DNA of 15,495 nucleotides from Desulfobulbaceae bacterium UBA2262 (lineage in GTDB: Bacteria > Desulfobacterota > Desulfobulbia > Desulfobulbales > Desulfurivibrionaceae), in contig DDXK01000061.1 of the NCBI GenBank assembly GCA_002347185.1, forward strand, positions 52,818-68,312. The letters are read 5' to 3'. Below the pieces are notes generated by a model. It was not told where the DNA came from. It made no database searches and saw only the letters and a program-made list of their open reading frames with translations. The translations under genes and the position numbers were made by a program. Positions 1 through 7,594 of the stretch are shown piece by piece. Position 1 is the stretch's first letter. Each line of letters begins with the position of its first letter.

Positions 1-92
1 AACCTCCGGCCCCTTGAACCCCATGCACCCCCTGCCGTTTTTCGCTCCATTTCAAGCACTCTTCACCTCTCTGCAAATCTCCCACAATCTTA

Positions 93-119
93 TTGACTTT
101 ACGAAAAAAGTAGTACATT
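93..119 (+). promoter_or_regulatory. Possible integrase promoter (weak)
   Basis: TTGACT (93-98) is a good -35 match. TACATT (114-119) is a partial -10 match at a short 15-bp spacing. It lies about 95 bases upstream of the preferred integrase start inside an AT-rich stretch of an otherwise GC-rich window. The remaining bases of 1-214 show no tRNA, no clear attachment repeat and no supported gene. Confidence 0.3.
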
Positions 120-214
120 TTACTCGTCATGGTTGTGCAGCGTTTTTCACCCCAACCGACGACGAATTTGTACCCCATTTTGTCCCCGAATTTTCGAAAA
201 AGAGGATCGTATTC

Positions 215-1441
215 ATGGCACTTAGCGACCTGCAAATACGAAAACTTGTCCCCAAAACAAGCCGATTTGAAATTCCTGACAAAAACGGCCTATGCATTCG
301 CGTCATGCCGACAGGCAAAAAAACTTGGGTTTACAGGTACATGATTGAAGGCACGGCTCGGCGCATGACTTTGGGCACCTACCCGGCAATGCCGTTGGCG
401 GAAGCGCGAGAGGTACACGCCAAGGCAATGCTGGAGGTGGAGCGCGGCATCGATCCCGCCGCCCAAAAAAAGGAAGCCAAAGCAGCCCGGAAGGCAGCTC
501 CTACCGTGACCGACCTGCTGGAAGAATTTTGGGACATGGAGCTACAGCACAAAAAATCCGGCAAGGATCAAAAACGGCTCTTATCAAAAGATGTACTGCC
601 CGCCTGGGGGGACAGGAAAGCGGCAAGCATCACCCGCCGGGATGCTGTTCTCCTCGTGGACACGATCCGGGAGCGAGCGCCGATCACGGCAAACAGGGTA
701 CAGGGAGCCATGGTGCGGATGTTTAATTTCGCTGCGGAGCGTGGCATTCTTGAGCATTCACCCCTGACGGGCATGAAAAAGAAGCCGGAGCAGGCCCGGA
801 AGCGTGTCCTGGCCGATGAGGAAATCCTGCTGTTGTGGGACGCCCTGGCCTTGGACAACATGAAGATGGACATTTACCGGCTGACCAAGCTGGCGCTGAA
901 AATGATTCTGCTGACCGGCCAACGGCCTGGCGAAGTCTGCGGCATGGCCTGGGAGGAGATCGACAAGGACGGTTTCTGGAACATTCCCGCCGACCGGCGA
1001 AAGGGTGGCGAGGCCCAACGCTTGCCACTGATCGGCATGGCCATGGAGATTGTCGAGCAGACCCGAATATATTCGGGAGACAGCCGCTTCGTTTTCCGGT
1101 CATCCCACAAGGAAGATGGCCCCATCACCAGCCATGCGCTTTCCAAGGCGATCCTGCGGCATTGGGCGGAAATCGGCATCAAGGAGAAGTTCACCCCCCA
1201 CGACCTGCGGCGCACCGTCCGCACCCGCCTTGCCGAGCTTGGTGTTGACGACGTGGTGGCGGAGCGGGTGCTTGGCCACAAGCTGCAAGGGATTCTGGGC
1301 GTTTACAACCGGCACAACTATGACGCCGAAAAGCGGCAAGCCCTTGAACTGTGGGCGAGGAAGTTGCGACGGATTGTCGGCATCGAAACACCGGAGACAG
1401 TAGTCATTATCCAGCTACGACGCTTCGGGGCGGCAGGATGA
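215..1441 (+). CDS. Tyrosine site-specific integrase, P4-like
   Basis: The product is about 408 residues and catalyses site-specific recombination that integrates and excises the element. The N-terminal ~100 residues form the arm-binding domain typical of P4-type island integrases (N-terminus MALSDLQIRKL, then GLCIRVMPTGKKTWVYRY and the TLGTYPAMPLAEAR motif). A SAM-like core-binding segment and the catalytic domain follow. The full catalytic set is visible: R237 (TGQRPGEV), K263, H329 and R332 (HDLRRT), H355 (GH) and the nucleophile Y364. The open frame extends upstream to 14, but ATG 215 is preferred because AGAGGA (201-206) lies 8 bases before it and the family's N-terminal motif starts there. 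Such integrases usually sit at one end of a tRNA-inserted island; no tRNA is visible in the short left flank. It appears intact. Confidence 0.93.
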   Translation: MALSDLQIRKLVPKTSRFEIPDKNGLCIRVMPTGKKTWVYRYMIEGTARRMTLGTYPAMPLAEAREVHAKAMLEVERGIDPAAQKKEAKAARKAAPTVTDLLEEFWDMELQHKKSGKDQKRLLSKDVLPAWGDRKAASITRRDAVLLVDTIRERAPITANRVQGAMVRMFNFAAERGILEHSPLTGMKKKPEQARKRVLADEEILLLWDALALDNMKMDIYRLTKLALKMILLTGQRPGEVCGMAWEEIDKDGFWNIPADRRKGGEAQRLPLIGMAMEIVEQTRIYSGDSRFVFRSSHKEDGPITSHALSKAILRHWAEIGIKEKFTPHDLRRTVRTRLAELGVDDVVAERVLGHKLQGILGVYNRHNYDAEKRQALELWARKLRRIVGIETPETVVIIQLRRFGAAG

Positions 1442-1522
1442 ACCACCCAAACGCCGAAGGTCGATCACGAAGCGTTTTTACGAAGCCTTTTCCCATGGCC
1501 CCTTGATCGAAACCCTTCTTGT

Positions 1523-1546
1523 TAATATTCTATAAATGGTATATTA
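1523..1546 (+). promoter_or_regulatory. Candidate promoter/operator of the toxin-antitoxin pair
   Basis: A 6-bp inverted repeat, TAATAT (1523-1528) and ATATTA (1541-1546), brackets the -10-like box TATAAA (1531-1536). It ends on the toxin start codon. TTGATC at 1503-1508 is the nearest -35-like element but its spacing is too long. No Shine-Dalgarno sequence precedes ATG 1546, and initiation about 7-10 bases past TATAAA would fall at or next to that ATG. A leaderless transcript is therefore possible. Autoregulation by the HigA-like protein at this repeat is an inference from the family. Confidence 0.4.
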
Positions 1547-1827
1547 TGACTCCATGGCAAGTGAGCCTGACCCCAAAAGCCAGGAAGCAAAAAGACCGGC
1601 TTCCGAAAACGGTTCAGGAGCAGGTGCTTTTTCTGGTGCGCGACATTGAGATACGCGGCCCGGTTCGCGGCGACTGGCCGAACTATGGAAAGCTGGGCCA
1701 TGGCCAGCACCATTGCCACTTGAAGAAGGGCAAGCCCACCTATGTGGCGGTATGGGCGGAGCGAGACAAGGAAATCAGACTCATTGAGGTGATATATGTT
1801 GGAACGCACGAGAAAGCGCCCTACTGA
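1546..1827 (+). CDS. RelE/HigB-type mRNA interferase toxin
   Basis: A 93-residue basic protein with the layout of RelE/HigB toxins, which cleave mRNA in the ribosome. The N-terminus has strand W-Q-V-S-L-T, then a lysine-rich helix (KARKQKDRLPK) and a second helix (VQEQVLFLVRDIEIRG). The C-terminal strands HCHLKKGKPTYVAVW and IRLIEVIYVGTHEKAPY match the family's closing segment with its terminal aromatic residue. The toxin gene precedes and overlaps (1796-1827) a helix-turn-helix antitoxin gene, which is the reversed order typical of higBA. An earlier in-frame TTG at 1519 exists, but ATG 1546 fits the family N-terminus better. Toxicity is inferred, not shown. Confidence 0.8.
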   Translation: MTPWQVSLTPKARKQKDRLPKTVQEQVLFLVRDIEIRGPVRGDWPNYGKLGHGQHHCHLKKGKPTYVAVWAERDKEIRLIEVIYVGTHEKAPY

Positions 1828-2149
1828 CACGGTGGAACTCCGGTTTCGTGGCCCGGCGGCCAAGCAGGAAGAGGCAGCCCGGTTGCTCGCAAAATTGGGC
1901 TTTGAAAGCGCCGATGATGCCATTCCTTGGCGCGAAGCCTTTCCAGAGTATAGCGAAGAGGAATACCCCGCCGTGAGCCTGCGGGCAGCCCGGAGGCGGG
2001 AAGGTCTGACCCAGAAGGAGCTGGCCGTCTTATCCGGCATTCCCCAGGCGCATATCTCCCTGATGGAACGCGGCATGATGGCCATTGGCGTCACCAGGGC
2101 CAAGCGGCTGGCCAAGGCGCTGAACACCGGGTACAAGGTGTTTCTGTAA
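1796..2149 (+). CDS. HigA-like antitoxin, Xre-family HTH
   Basis: A 117-residue protein, presumed antitoxin and autorepressor. The N-terminal half is acidic and rich in alanine (KQEEAARLLAKLGFESADD). The C-terminal half is a lambda-Cro/Xre helix-turn-helix (LRAARRREGLTQKELA, then SGIPQAHISLMERG), with the recognition helix at about residues 80-92. It overlaps the toxin gene by 32 bases, so the two are translationally coupled. GAGGTGA at 1786-1792 sits just upstream of the start. Together the genes form an addiction module that would help stabilise the element. Confidence 0.82.
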   Translation: MLERTRKRPTDTVELRFRGPAAKQEEAARLLAKLGFESADDAIPWREAFPEYSEEEYPAVSLRAARRREGLTQKELAVLSGIPQAHISLMERGMMAIGVTRAKRLAKALNTGYKVFL

Positions 2150-2174
2150 GCCAATGCGCAGGGAGGTTGCGGTG

Positions 2175-3158
2175 ATGTCGGCGGATCGGGGCGGCTTGAC
2201 GGAGAAAAGGGCAAAATATTGGGCTGGCGCTGCTGAGTGGGAAATCAGGAACGCGGCTCTTCTCGCCATAGGGCTTGACCCCTATCTCTATGATTACGAG
2301 ATGGAAGTTGTAGAGATTGCCTGTGGCGACCTTGAACGAAAGATCATCCATGCGCTTGGGCGTTCTGCGCTGGAGGCTACCTACAGGTCTCCAGCCGGGT
2401 GGCTGGTGCTGTTCGCCAAGGCGGGGATTATAACCCCGGAGCCATTGCGCCGCGCTGTTGTGAATGTGACTTTGCCTGCCCCCGCCAGCCTGCCATCCGG
2501 CGGCCAACCGGAAATGGTTTATTCCTTGGCCGAGGCGGCGGGACGAAGCGGCAAAGAGGAAAATGTCCTGTTGCGCATGGCTATTGCTGGCGACCTGGAC
2601 GTTTGCGTCTGGTGTTCTGGTGTCGACGCTGGCGATTCCTTGCTCTTCACGACCCTCACCGAAGGAAAAGCGAAAACCACTGTTAGCAACCACTACAAGG
2701 GGCTTGTCCGTGTGCTGCCCAAAGACATCCCGGCTTTCATCTCCAACGCGAAAAGCGCCGTAGCTCTTGATGTGGTTGAGGCATATTCCGGGGATTGTAC
2801 TGGCCGGAAGCTGTGTCCAGTAAAGGACGAAATCGAAGGCGGCTCGGCTTTTTTTTCAAGGGAGAACCTTGTCATCCCCCTAGCGGAGGTGGAACGCATC
2901 GAGATAGAACCTGCACAAGAGAGCAGCGAGCAAAGAGAGAACCGAGAAAAAAGTATCGTCCGAGAATTGCAGGAAAAGGAGACAGACAAGGATGTTCTGG
3001 CGGCCCTGCTGTATGATAATCACCAGATTCCACACTGGCGAATCAGTAGGTTGCTACACATTGGAAATCCTGAAACAGAGGATGCCTCAAGAACAAGAGC
3101 CGCCGGGCGCGCGGTGAAGAGCGGAAGGGAAATCCTTGCCGCTCGGGGCAAGAAATGA
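2175..3158 (+). CDS. Hypothetical element protein
   Basis: A 327-residue soluble protein I do not recognise. ATG 2175 is preferred over the in-frame ATG at 2154 because GGGAGG (2161-2166) lies 8 bases before it. The N-terminus (about 12-60) is helical and tryptophan/tyrosine-rich (AKYWAGAAEWEIRNAALL). The middle contains a VYSLAEAAGRSGKEENVL segment that could be a helix-turn-helix, as in DNA-binding proteins that pick sites by an AAG-R helix. Residues about 235-275 are strongly charged and possibly coiled. The last 50 residues are basic (IPHWRISRLL, then RAAGRAVKSGREILAARGKK). There are no signal peptide or membrane segments. Position between the toxin-antitoxin pair and the AlpA-like genes suggests element control or maintenance, but no function can be assigned. 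Confidence 0.7.
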   Translation: MSADRGGLTEKRAKYWAGAAEWEIRNAALLAIGLDPYLYDYEMEVVEIACGDLERKIIHALGRSALEATYRSPAGWLVLFAKAGIITPEPLRRAVVNVTLPAPASLPSGGQPEMVYSLAEAAGRSGKEENVLLRMAIAGDLDVCVWCSGVDAGDSLLFTTLTEGKAKTTVSNHYKGLVRVLPKDIPAFISNAKSAVALDVVEAYSGDCTGRKLCPVKDEIEGGSAFFSRENLVIPLAEVERIEIEPAQESSEQRENREKSIVRELQEKETDKDVLAALLYDNHQIPHWRISRLLHIGNPETEDASRTRAAGRAVKSGREILAARGKK

Positions 3159-3299
3159 AGCCTGTCCCTGGTTTGTCCGCCTGCATTGTCCACTAACAGA
3201 CAAGTCGCCAGACATCTTCAATAGCTTGAAATAACTGAATAAAAAAAATACAAGAAACGCTCTTTTTTCCTCTTGACTGTCTTCTAGCGGACATCGCCG

Positions 3300-3356
3300 A
3301 GACTGTACCCCAAGGAAGGCCAATCACGGCCAAAAAACCTTTTGGAGGTACAGTCT
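3300..3356 (+). promoter_or_regulatory. Hairpin masking the ribosome binding site of the first AlpA-like gene
   Basis: A perfect 10-bp inverted repeat, AGACTGTACC (3300-3309) and GGTACAGTCT (3347-3356), ends one base before ATG 3357. The intervening bases can pair further (CCAAGG with CCTTTTGG, and GGCC-AATCAC-GGCC), giving a long stem-loop in the leader. The Shine-Dalgarno GGAGG (3344-3348) is partly inside the outer stem, so folding would reduce initiation. The same symmetry could instead be an operator for a dimeric protein. The preceding stretch, about 3222-3272, is markedly AT-rich. Confidence 0.6.
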
Positions 3357-3644
3357 ATGGTAAAAGGTAAATCAGTCTCCCCCTCAGTCAAACTCAACAC
3401 CACGGCGACCAAAACCAAGGCCGCCCCTTCCATTCCTCCACTGCCGCCCGGTCGGCCCCGCCTTATCCGGTTGCCGGAGGTGTTGGCGCGTGTCGGACTA
3501 TCCCGGTCGAGCATTTACAACCGGATAAAGGAAGGCACCTTTCCTTCCCCTTGCCGTCTTGGCGAGAAATCCGTGGCTTGGAGCGAAGCGTCCATCGATA
3601 CCTGGATAGCTGACCGGCTAGATTGCGAAAAGGTGACGGCATGA
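3357..3644 (+). CDS. AlpA-family DNA-binding protein
   Basis: A 95-residue protein. The C-terminal half is an AlpA/MerR-like winged helix: LIRLPEVLARVGLSRSSIY, then RIKEGTFPSPCRLGEKSVAW and EASIDTWIADR. The pattern (recognition helix with S-x-x-x-IY, a FP-x-P strand, then W-x-x-x-x-I-x-x-W) is typical of AlpA regulators and excisionases of P4-like islands. The N-terminal ~35 residues are proline- and lysine-rich and probably disordered. ATG 3357 is chosen over the TTG at 3342 because GGAGG (3344-3348) lies 8 bases before it. In related islands AlpA acts on integrase expression or as a directionality factor; which applies here is unknown. Confidence 0.82.
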   Translation: MVKGKSVSPSVKLNTTATKTKAAPSIPPLPPGRPRLIRLPEVLARVGLSRSSIYNRIKEGTFPSPCRLGEKSVAWSEASIDTWIADRLDCEKVTA

Positions 3645-3859
3645 CACATCCCCACGACCGTATTCTGAGAAAGAAAACGACCTTGAACATGGTCGGATTG
3701 AGCGACGCGACAATCTGGCGCATGGAGCGAGACGGCAGATTTCCCAAGCGGATAAGGATGGGCGCTGGCCCCAAGGGTGTCTGCGGCTGGCTGGAATCCG
3801 AGATCAACGCCTGGCTGGCCGAGCGGGCGGCGGAACGGGAGGGGGGGAGCCATGCTTGA
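3641..3859 (+). CDS. Second AlpA-like small DNA-binding protein
   Basis: A 72-residue protein starting at an ATGA overlap with the previous gene, so the two are co-translated. It shows the same fold in shorter form: LRKKTTLNMVGLSDATIW, then MERDGRFPKRIRMG, then VCGWLESEINAWLAERAAE. It keeps the FPKRIR strand and the W-x-x-x-x-I-x-x-W ending. The earlier in-frame start (3623) is disfavoured because ATG 3641 matches the coupled position and the domain needs nothing upstream. Its C-terminus overlaps the primase gene by 8 bases. Two divergent AlpA-like proteins in tandem could be a regulator plus an excisionase. Confidence 0.78.
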   Translation: MTHPHDRILRKKTTLNMVGLSDATIWRMERDGRFPKRIRMGAGPKGVCGWLESEINAWLAERAAEREGGSHA

Positions 3860-5753
3860 TTTCGAGGCGATCAATCAGGCGGCCCTTACCCGCCTGCCGG
3901 AATTGCTGCCGGAACTGTTACCGGAAGGGGGCTTTCATGGCCGGGAATACCGTTGCGGCGACCTGGCTGGAAATCCTGGGCAATCCCTTGCCGTCAACAC
4001 CGACAACGGCAAGTGGGCCGACTTTGCCGACAGCTACAAGGGCGGCGATCCGATTTCCCTTGTAGCTGCCGTCCGGCGGATTCCGCAAGGCGAGGCTGCA
4101 CGGTGGCTGGCTGACCGGGTTGGAGTAGTAGCCCACAATTCTACCAGGCCAGGAACCAAGAGACCTTTAGAGTCATGGCAGTCCCTCCCCTCCGCCACTC
4201 CGCCGCAATCATGCAGCCACCCGAAGCACGGCAGGCCATCCGCTACCTGGGCATATCGCGACAAGGCTGGGGCCTTGCTTGGTTATGCCTGCCGGTTCGA
4301 TCCGCCTGGAGAAAAAAAGGAGATCATCCCTTACACCCACGGTCTGAATCCGGCAACCGGCGAAACCGGCTGGAAGTGGAAGAGCTTCCCCGCGCCCCGC
4401 CCACTGTATGGGCTGGATCGACTGACAAAGCAACCGGACGCACCTGTGCTTGTGGTAGAGGGCGAAAAAACCACCGATGCGGCGCAAGAGCTTCTCCCTG
4501 CGGTTGTCGCCGTCACTTGGCCAGGGGGCTGCAGGGCCGTTGCCATGGCTGATTTTTCGGTACTGCAAGGGCGGCGGGTGGCAATCTGGCCGGATAACGA
4601 CGAGGCTGGCCGCAAGGCTGCGGAAGCGGTGACCCGTGCTGCCCTGACCGCTGGGGCGGCTGAGGTGTCAATCATTGACCCACCATCAGATAAGGCCGAG
4701 GGCTGGGATTTGGCGGACGCCAAGGCCGAAAGCTGGGACACCAAACAGGTGACGGACTGGATCAAGGCCCACAAACGGCCCGAGACCATGGAGCAAGAGG
4801 AAGGGGCTTCCAGTGGAGAGAGTTCCAAGCGGTACAATAAAGTGGTTGCCTTGGACATTGCTTCCTTCTTGGCCTGTGAATTTCCCCCACGAACAAACCT
4901 TCTCCCCCCATGGCTACCCTCTCAAGGATTGACGATGGTGTATGCCTACCGAGGGATTGGCAAAACCCATTTCGCCCTTGGCGTGGCCTATGCCGTGGCT
5001 TCTGCCGGCTGTTTTCTTGGCTGGCAAGCGCCTGAGCCGGTTGGGGTGCTCTACATTGACGGCGAAATGCCCGGCCCGACCATGCAAGAACGACTGAGCG
5101 CTATCATCACCAGCAATGACAGAGAAGCAACAGCGCCATTCATTCTGCTTACCCCCGACCTTCAACCAGAGGGAATGCCACGGATCGACACCGAAGAAGG
5201 GCAGACCGCCATTGAAAGCATTCTGACCGATGAGATCAAGTTGATCGTTGTGGACAATATCAGCACCCTGACCGGAGCAAAAGAGAACGAAGCGGACGGC
5301 TGGACGCCAACGCAAGCATGGGCGCTTAAGCAACGGGCTTCCGGCCGTTCTGTGCTCTTCGTGCATCATTCAGGAAAAGGTGGCGCACAACGAGGAACAA
5401 GCCGCCGGGAGGATGTGCTTGATACGGTGGTTGCCCTCCGGCGGCCTGTGGATTACCAACCGGATCAAGGCGCTGTCTTTGAGGTTCACTTCGAGAAGGC
5501 CAGAGGCATTCACGGTGAGGATGTAAAGCCTATCGAGGCCACCTTGACCACTGATGATCGCGGGAGGATGGCGTGGAGTATTCGGGCTGTGGATGACCGC
5601 ACCTTCGACAGGGTGGTGGCAATGCTCAACGAAGGGATGACGCAAAAGGAAATTGCCGAAGAGCTGCAAATCAACAAGTCGAACGTCTCACGTCATGCCA
5701 AAAAGGCCAAGACCATGGGGATGGTGGAGACCAGAAAAGGGGGGGGAGCATGA
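3852..5753 (+). CDS. Primase-helicase fusion: TOPRIM domain plus RecA/RepA-type ATPase
   Basis: A 633-residue replication protein, likely the initiator/primase-helicase of the element. The N-terminal ~110 residues resemble a primase zinc-binding/CHC2-like region without an obvious cysteine set (NTDNGKWADFADSYKGGD). A TOPRIM domain follows, with E203 in VLVVEGEKTTDAA and D248/D250 in AIWPDNDEAG. A RecA-like ATPase of the RepA/DnaB type has Walker A YRGIGKTHF (K371), Walker B LIVVDNIS (D468) and a VHHSGKGG motif near residue 506. The last ~45 residues hold a helix-turn-helix (MTQKEIAEELQINKSNVSRH). ATG 3852 is used because it follows GGGGGGGAG and starts where the domain begins. It is the analogue of P4 alpha or plasmid RepA in island elements. 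The next gene starts at an ATGA overlap. Confidence 0.88.
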   Translation: MLDFEAINQAALTRLPELLPELLPEGGFHGREYRCGDLAGNPGQSLAVNTDNGKWADFADSYKGGDPISLVAAVRRIPQGEAARWLADRVGVVAHNSTRPGTKRPLESWQSLPSATPPQSCSHPKHGRPSATWAYRDKAGALLGYACRFDPPGEKKEIIPYTHGLNPATGETGWKWKSFPAPRPLYGLDRLTKQPDAPVLVVEGEKTTDAAQELLPAVVAVTWPGGCRAVAMADFSVLQGRRVAIWPDNDEAGRKAAEAVTRAALTAGAAEVSIIDPPSDKAEGWDLADAKAESWDTKQVTDWIKAHKRPETMEQEEGASSGESSKRYNKVVALDIASFLACEFPPRTNLLPPWLPSQGLTMVYAYRGIGKTHFALGVAYAVASAGCFLGWQAPEPVGVLYIDGEMPGPTMQERLSAIITSNDREATAPFILLTPDLQPEGMPRIDTEEGQTAIESILTDEIKLIVVDNISTLTGAKENEADGWTPTQAWALKQRASGRSVLFVHHSGKGGAQRGTSRREDVLDTVVALRRPVDYQPDQGAVFEVHFEKARGIHGEDVKPIEATLTTDDRGRMAWSIRAVDDRTFDRVVAMLNEGMTQKEIAEELQINKSNVSRHAKKAKTMGMVETRKGGGA

Positions 5754-6298
5754 CGACCTCTCCTAAAAGTTGCGCAGTTGCATCCCCTGGAGAGCGCAAC
5801 AGCGCAACTCCCGACCCGGCAGACGCAACCAGCATCGCAACCACTGCGCAACCGGCCACCCTGAAAGAATTGGCTGAAGCGATTTTCAGACGCAACCGGC
5901 AGCGCAACTCAGGCGCAACAGTGAGCGCCCCCCCACGCAACTCTTCAGGTGAAACAGCCCCCCGACGGTTGCGCACTCAAGTCGCCCCTTGCACCGATGA
6001 ACCCTGCCCAACATTGGACTGGTTGCACCCCTGCCCTGTCTGTTCTGGCCGGGTGTTCACCGAGTCGGATCATGGCGGATTCTTCTGCACGGCCTGCCAG
6101 GAACTACCAGAGGGGGCCAAGCCCCTGCGAACCGTGGAGGCGGGGAAGCCGTCCAACAAGATCAGGCCGATCCGTGCAAGGCAAGTCAATTGCCAAGCCT
6201 ACGAGTACACCGGTTTTCTGATGAGCACCCACCCGGATCATTGCCGGGACTGGCACGGGCCATACTGCAAAGGTTGCCCCCTGCAAATAACCCATTGA
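5750..6298 (+). CDS. Small zinc-ribbon protein of the element
   Basis: A 182-residue protein overlapping the primase gene by ATGA. The first ~75 residues are low-complexity (Ser, Ala, Thr, Asn, Arg, Pro) and are encoded by a DNA repeat field (5769-5974) that shifts frame, so this part seems shaped by DNA rather than protein constraints. Residues about 87-120 contain a CPTLDW segment, then CPVCSGRVF and FFCTACQEL, a C-x2-C / C-x2-C zinc ribbon. The C-terminus (HCRDWHGPYCKGCPLQ) adds further Cys/His residues. This resembles accessory proteins encoded after primase genes in integrative elements. Function is unknown; a role near the origin is only a contextual guess. Confidence 0.68.
   Translation: MTTSPKSCAVASPGERNSATPDPADATSIATTAQPATLKELAEAIFRRNRQRNSGATVSAPPRNSSGETAPRRLRTQVAPCTDEPCPTLDWLHPCPVCSGRVFTESDHGGFFCTACQELPEGAKPLRTVEAGKPSNKIRPIRARQVNCQAYEYTGFLMSTHPDHCRDWHGPYCKGCPLQITH
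5769..5974 (+). repeat. Array of CGCAAC repeats, iteron-like, inside a coding region
   Basis: Nine direct copies of NCGCAAC begin at 5794, 5802, 5823, 5835, 5846, 5890, 5902, 5913 and 5935; five are GCGCAAC and the rest ACGCAAC or TCGCAAC. Inverted copies (GTTGCGC) flank them at 5769-5775 and 5968-5974. Start-to-start steps are 8, 21, 12, 11, 44, 12, 11 and 22, mostly multiples of about 11 bp. The copies fall in all three phases of the host gene, so they do not encode a repeated peptide. Position right after the primase-helicase gene suggests an origin (iterons) or an operator. The same 6-mer is only scattered elsewhere in the window. Confidence 0.75.
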
Positions 6299-6321
6299 GA
6301 TCGGCGGAGGAAAAAATAACC

Positions 6322-7134
6322 ATGCAACCCGTTAACGGGATCAACGAAAATACTGTGACTCCCCATGCCGATTCTCCGGCAACCACTCCGAATCAGGACA
6401 ACTACGAGGCCGTGCGTTTCAACGCCATGAAGCACGGCATACTTTCCCGGCTGGTGGTCTTGGCCCACGAAGACGCTGGAGAGTTTTCCACGCTTCAGGC
6501 TGCGTTGATCGAGGAACACAGACCAGCAGGCATGACAGAACAACACCTTGTCGAAGAACTGGCCGCTATCATCTGGCGTAAGAGGAGGGTATTGCTTGCC
6601 GAAGGGGCCAAGATCAACAGGTGCCTGAAAAACGTGGTGAACAATCCCAACATGGTCATACCTGCGGCCTCCCCCTTCCAACCTCTCCTGTCCGGCGACA
6701 ATGTTGACTTGCCCGACTTGCTCACGGCAAGCCCGGAAGAGATGGTCAAGCGGCGGAGGAATGCGGAACTTGATCGTGAAGCGACCAGAAAGGCGGAGAC
6801 GATTCTTCGCAAGGGGGGACCGCGTGCCTACGAAAAAGCCCGCCGTACGCTTATCCCGGAATCTCGCGCCTGGTGGGACGAATATGTCGAAGAAGAGCAA
6901 TACCCGGCAACTGCCGAGGGCCTGGCTGAATTCATCCGCGAAATATTAACGCCGATCTGCATCCGCATGACAAAGGAAGCGCAACATCAGCCGGAGATCA
7001 AGGCGCAAACCCTTGGCGAAGGGCTGCAAGCACACCAGTTAGAAAATTTGAACCGCTACGAAACCCACCTCGACCGCAAGTTTGAACGGACGCTGGCCAT
7101 GCTTTTGAAGCTGAAAGAGCTAAACGGCAGGTAA
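6322..7134 (+). CDS. Conserved-type element protein with N-A-M-K-H-G motif
   Basis: A 270-residue soluble protein. ATG 6322 is preferred over an upstream in-frame start at 6190 because GGCGGAGG (about 6303-6310) precedes it and the upstream extension overlaps the previous gene in another frame. Near residue 35 it has AVRFNAMKHGILSR, then EEHRPAGMTEQHLVEELA and IIWRKRRVLLAEGAKI. It ends with NRYETHLDRKFERTLAMLL. This N-A-x-K-H-G ... W-R-x-R-R ... R-Y-E-x-x-x-x-R layout recurs in hypothetical proteins of bacterial mobile regions, as far as I recall, without a known function. The middle is charged and mostly helical. It is the last gene of the element block before a 460-base gap. Confidence 0.68.
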   Translation: MQPVNGINENTVTPHADSPATTPNQDNYEAVRFNAMKHGILSRLVVLAHEDAGEFSTLQAALIEEHRPAGMTEQHLVEELAAIIWRKRRVLLAEGAKINRCLKNVVNNPNMVIPAASPFQPLLSGDNVDLPDLLTASPEEMVKRRRNAELDREATRKAETILRKGGPRAYEKARRTLIPESRAWWDEYVEEEQYPATAEGLAEFIREILTPICIRMTKEAQHQPEIKAQTLGEGLQAHQLENLNRYETHLDRKFERTLAMLLKLKELNGR

Positions 7135-7594
7135 TTTTCTGACGCCAGCCTCCCCCTGGTGAACTATCAGCATACCGCAGGGCAGGTTGCTGGCAACACC
7201 GAGAGGAGGCCTCTTTCTGAAATGACCTGTTCCGCTGTCGAGAAAATCTGTTTCGCAAAATGCCCTGTCTTGCAATGGTGCTTACGAATGCCTTTCCTGC
7301 ACCTGGATACCTTCATCTGAAACTGCCCAGCAGATTCTCTGCCAGAGATGACCTATGGTTGGAATTGCTCGCAACTTCGAACTTTTCCTTGGTTGAAACC
7401 CGATTTCCCCAGGAGGCGAATACAGAGTACTCCGTAGTTTTTTAGTATTGTACCTTCCTGTCTTATAGAGTAGCCTGTATCGATTTCACGCCTGCTCCCC
7501 ACAAACGGCTGGCAGGCAACATTGCATTGCGTGCCCTCTCGCGCGAACTGCACCACAATTTCAGACGAAATCGCGGGAGAAGGAGGAGAGATTC
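7135..7594. other. Gene-free junction between element block and CRISPR block
   Basis: No supported gene lies here; the short open frames have no initiation signal or recognisable sequence. It contains a tight palindrome GTTGC-TG-GCAAC (7186-7197), a GAGGCCTC palindrome near 7206-7213 and an AT-rich patch near 7436-7480 where a cas promoter could lie, though no convincing -35/-10 pair is visible. There is no CRISPR repeat array. The 3' end carries AGGAGG (7581-7586), the binding site for cas6 translation. Confidence 0.55.

Noticed and set aside
1..214. tRNA gene or attachment core at the left edge
   Set aside because: No cloverleaf or T-loop sequence can be recognised, and no matching direct repeat was found elsewhere in the window by eye.
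7391..7401. GGTTGAAACCC, resembling the 3' end of some CRISPR repeats
   Set aside because: It is a single copy with no second repeat at spacer distance. Its self-symmetry explains its look.
7260..7445. Short plus-strand open frame of 61 codons in the gap
   Set aside because: No ribosome binding site, no recognisable domain, and it starts inside non-coding-looking sequence.
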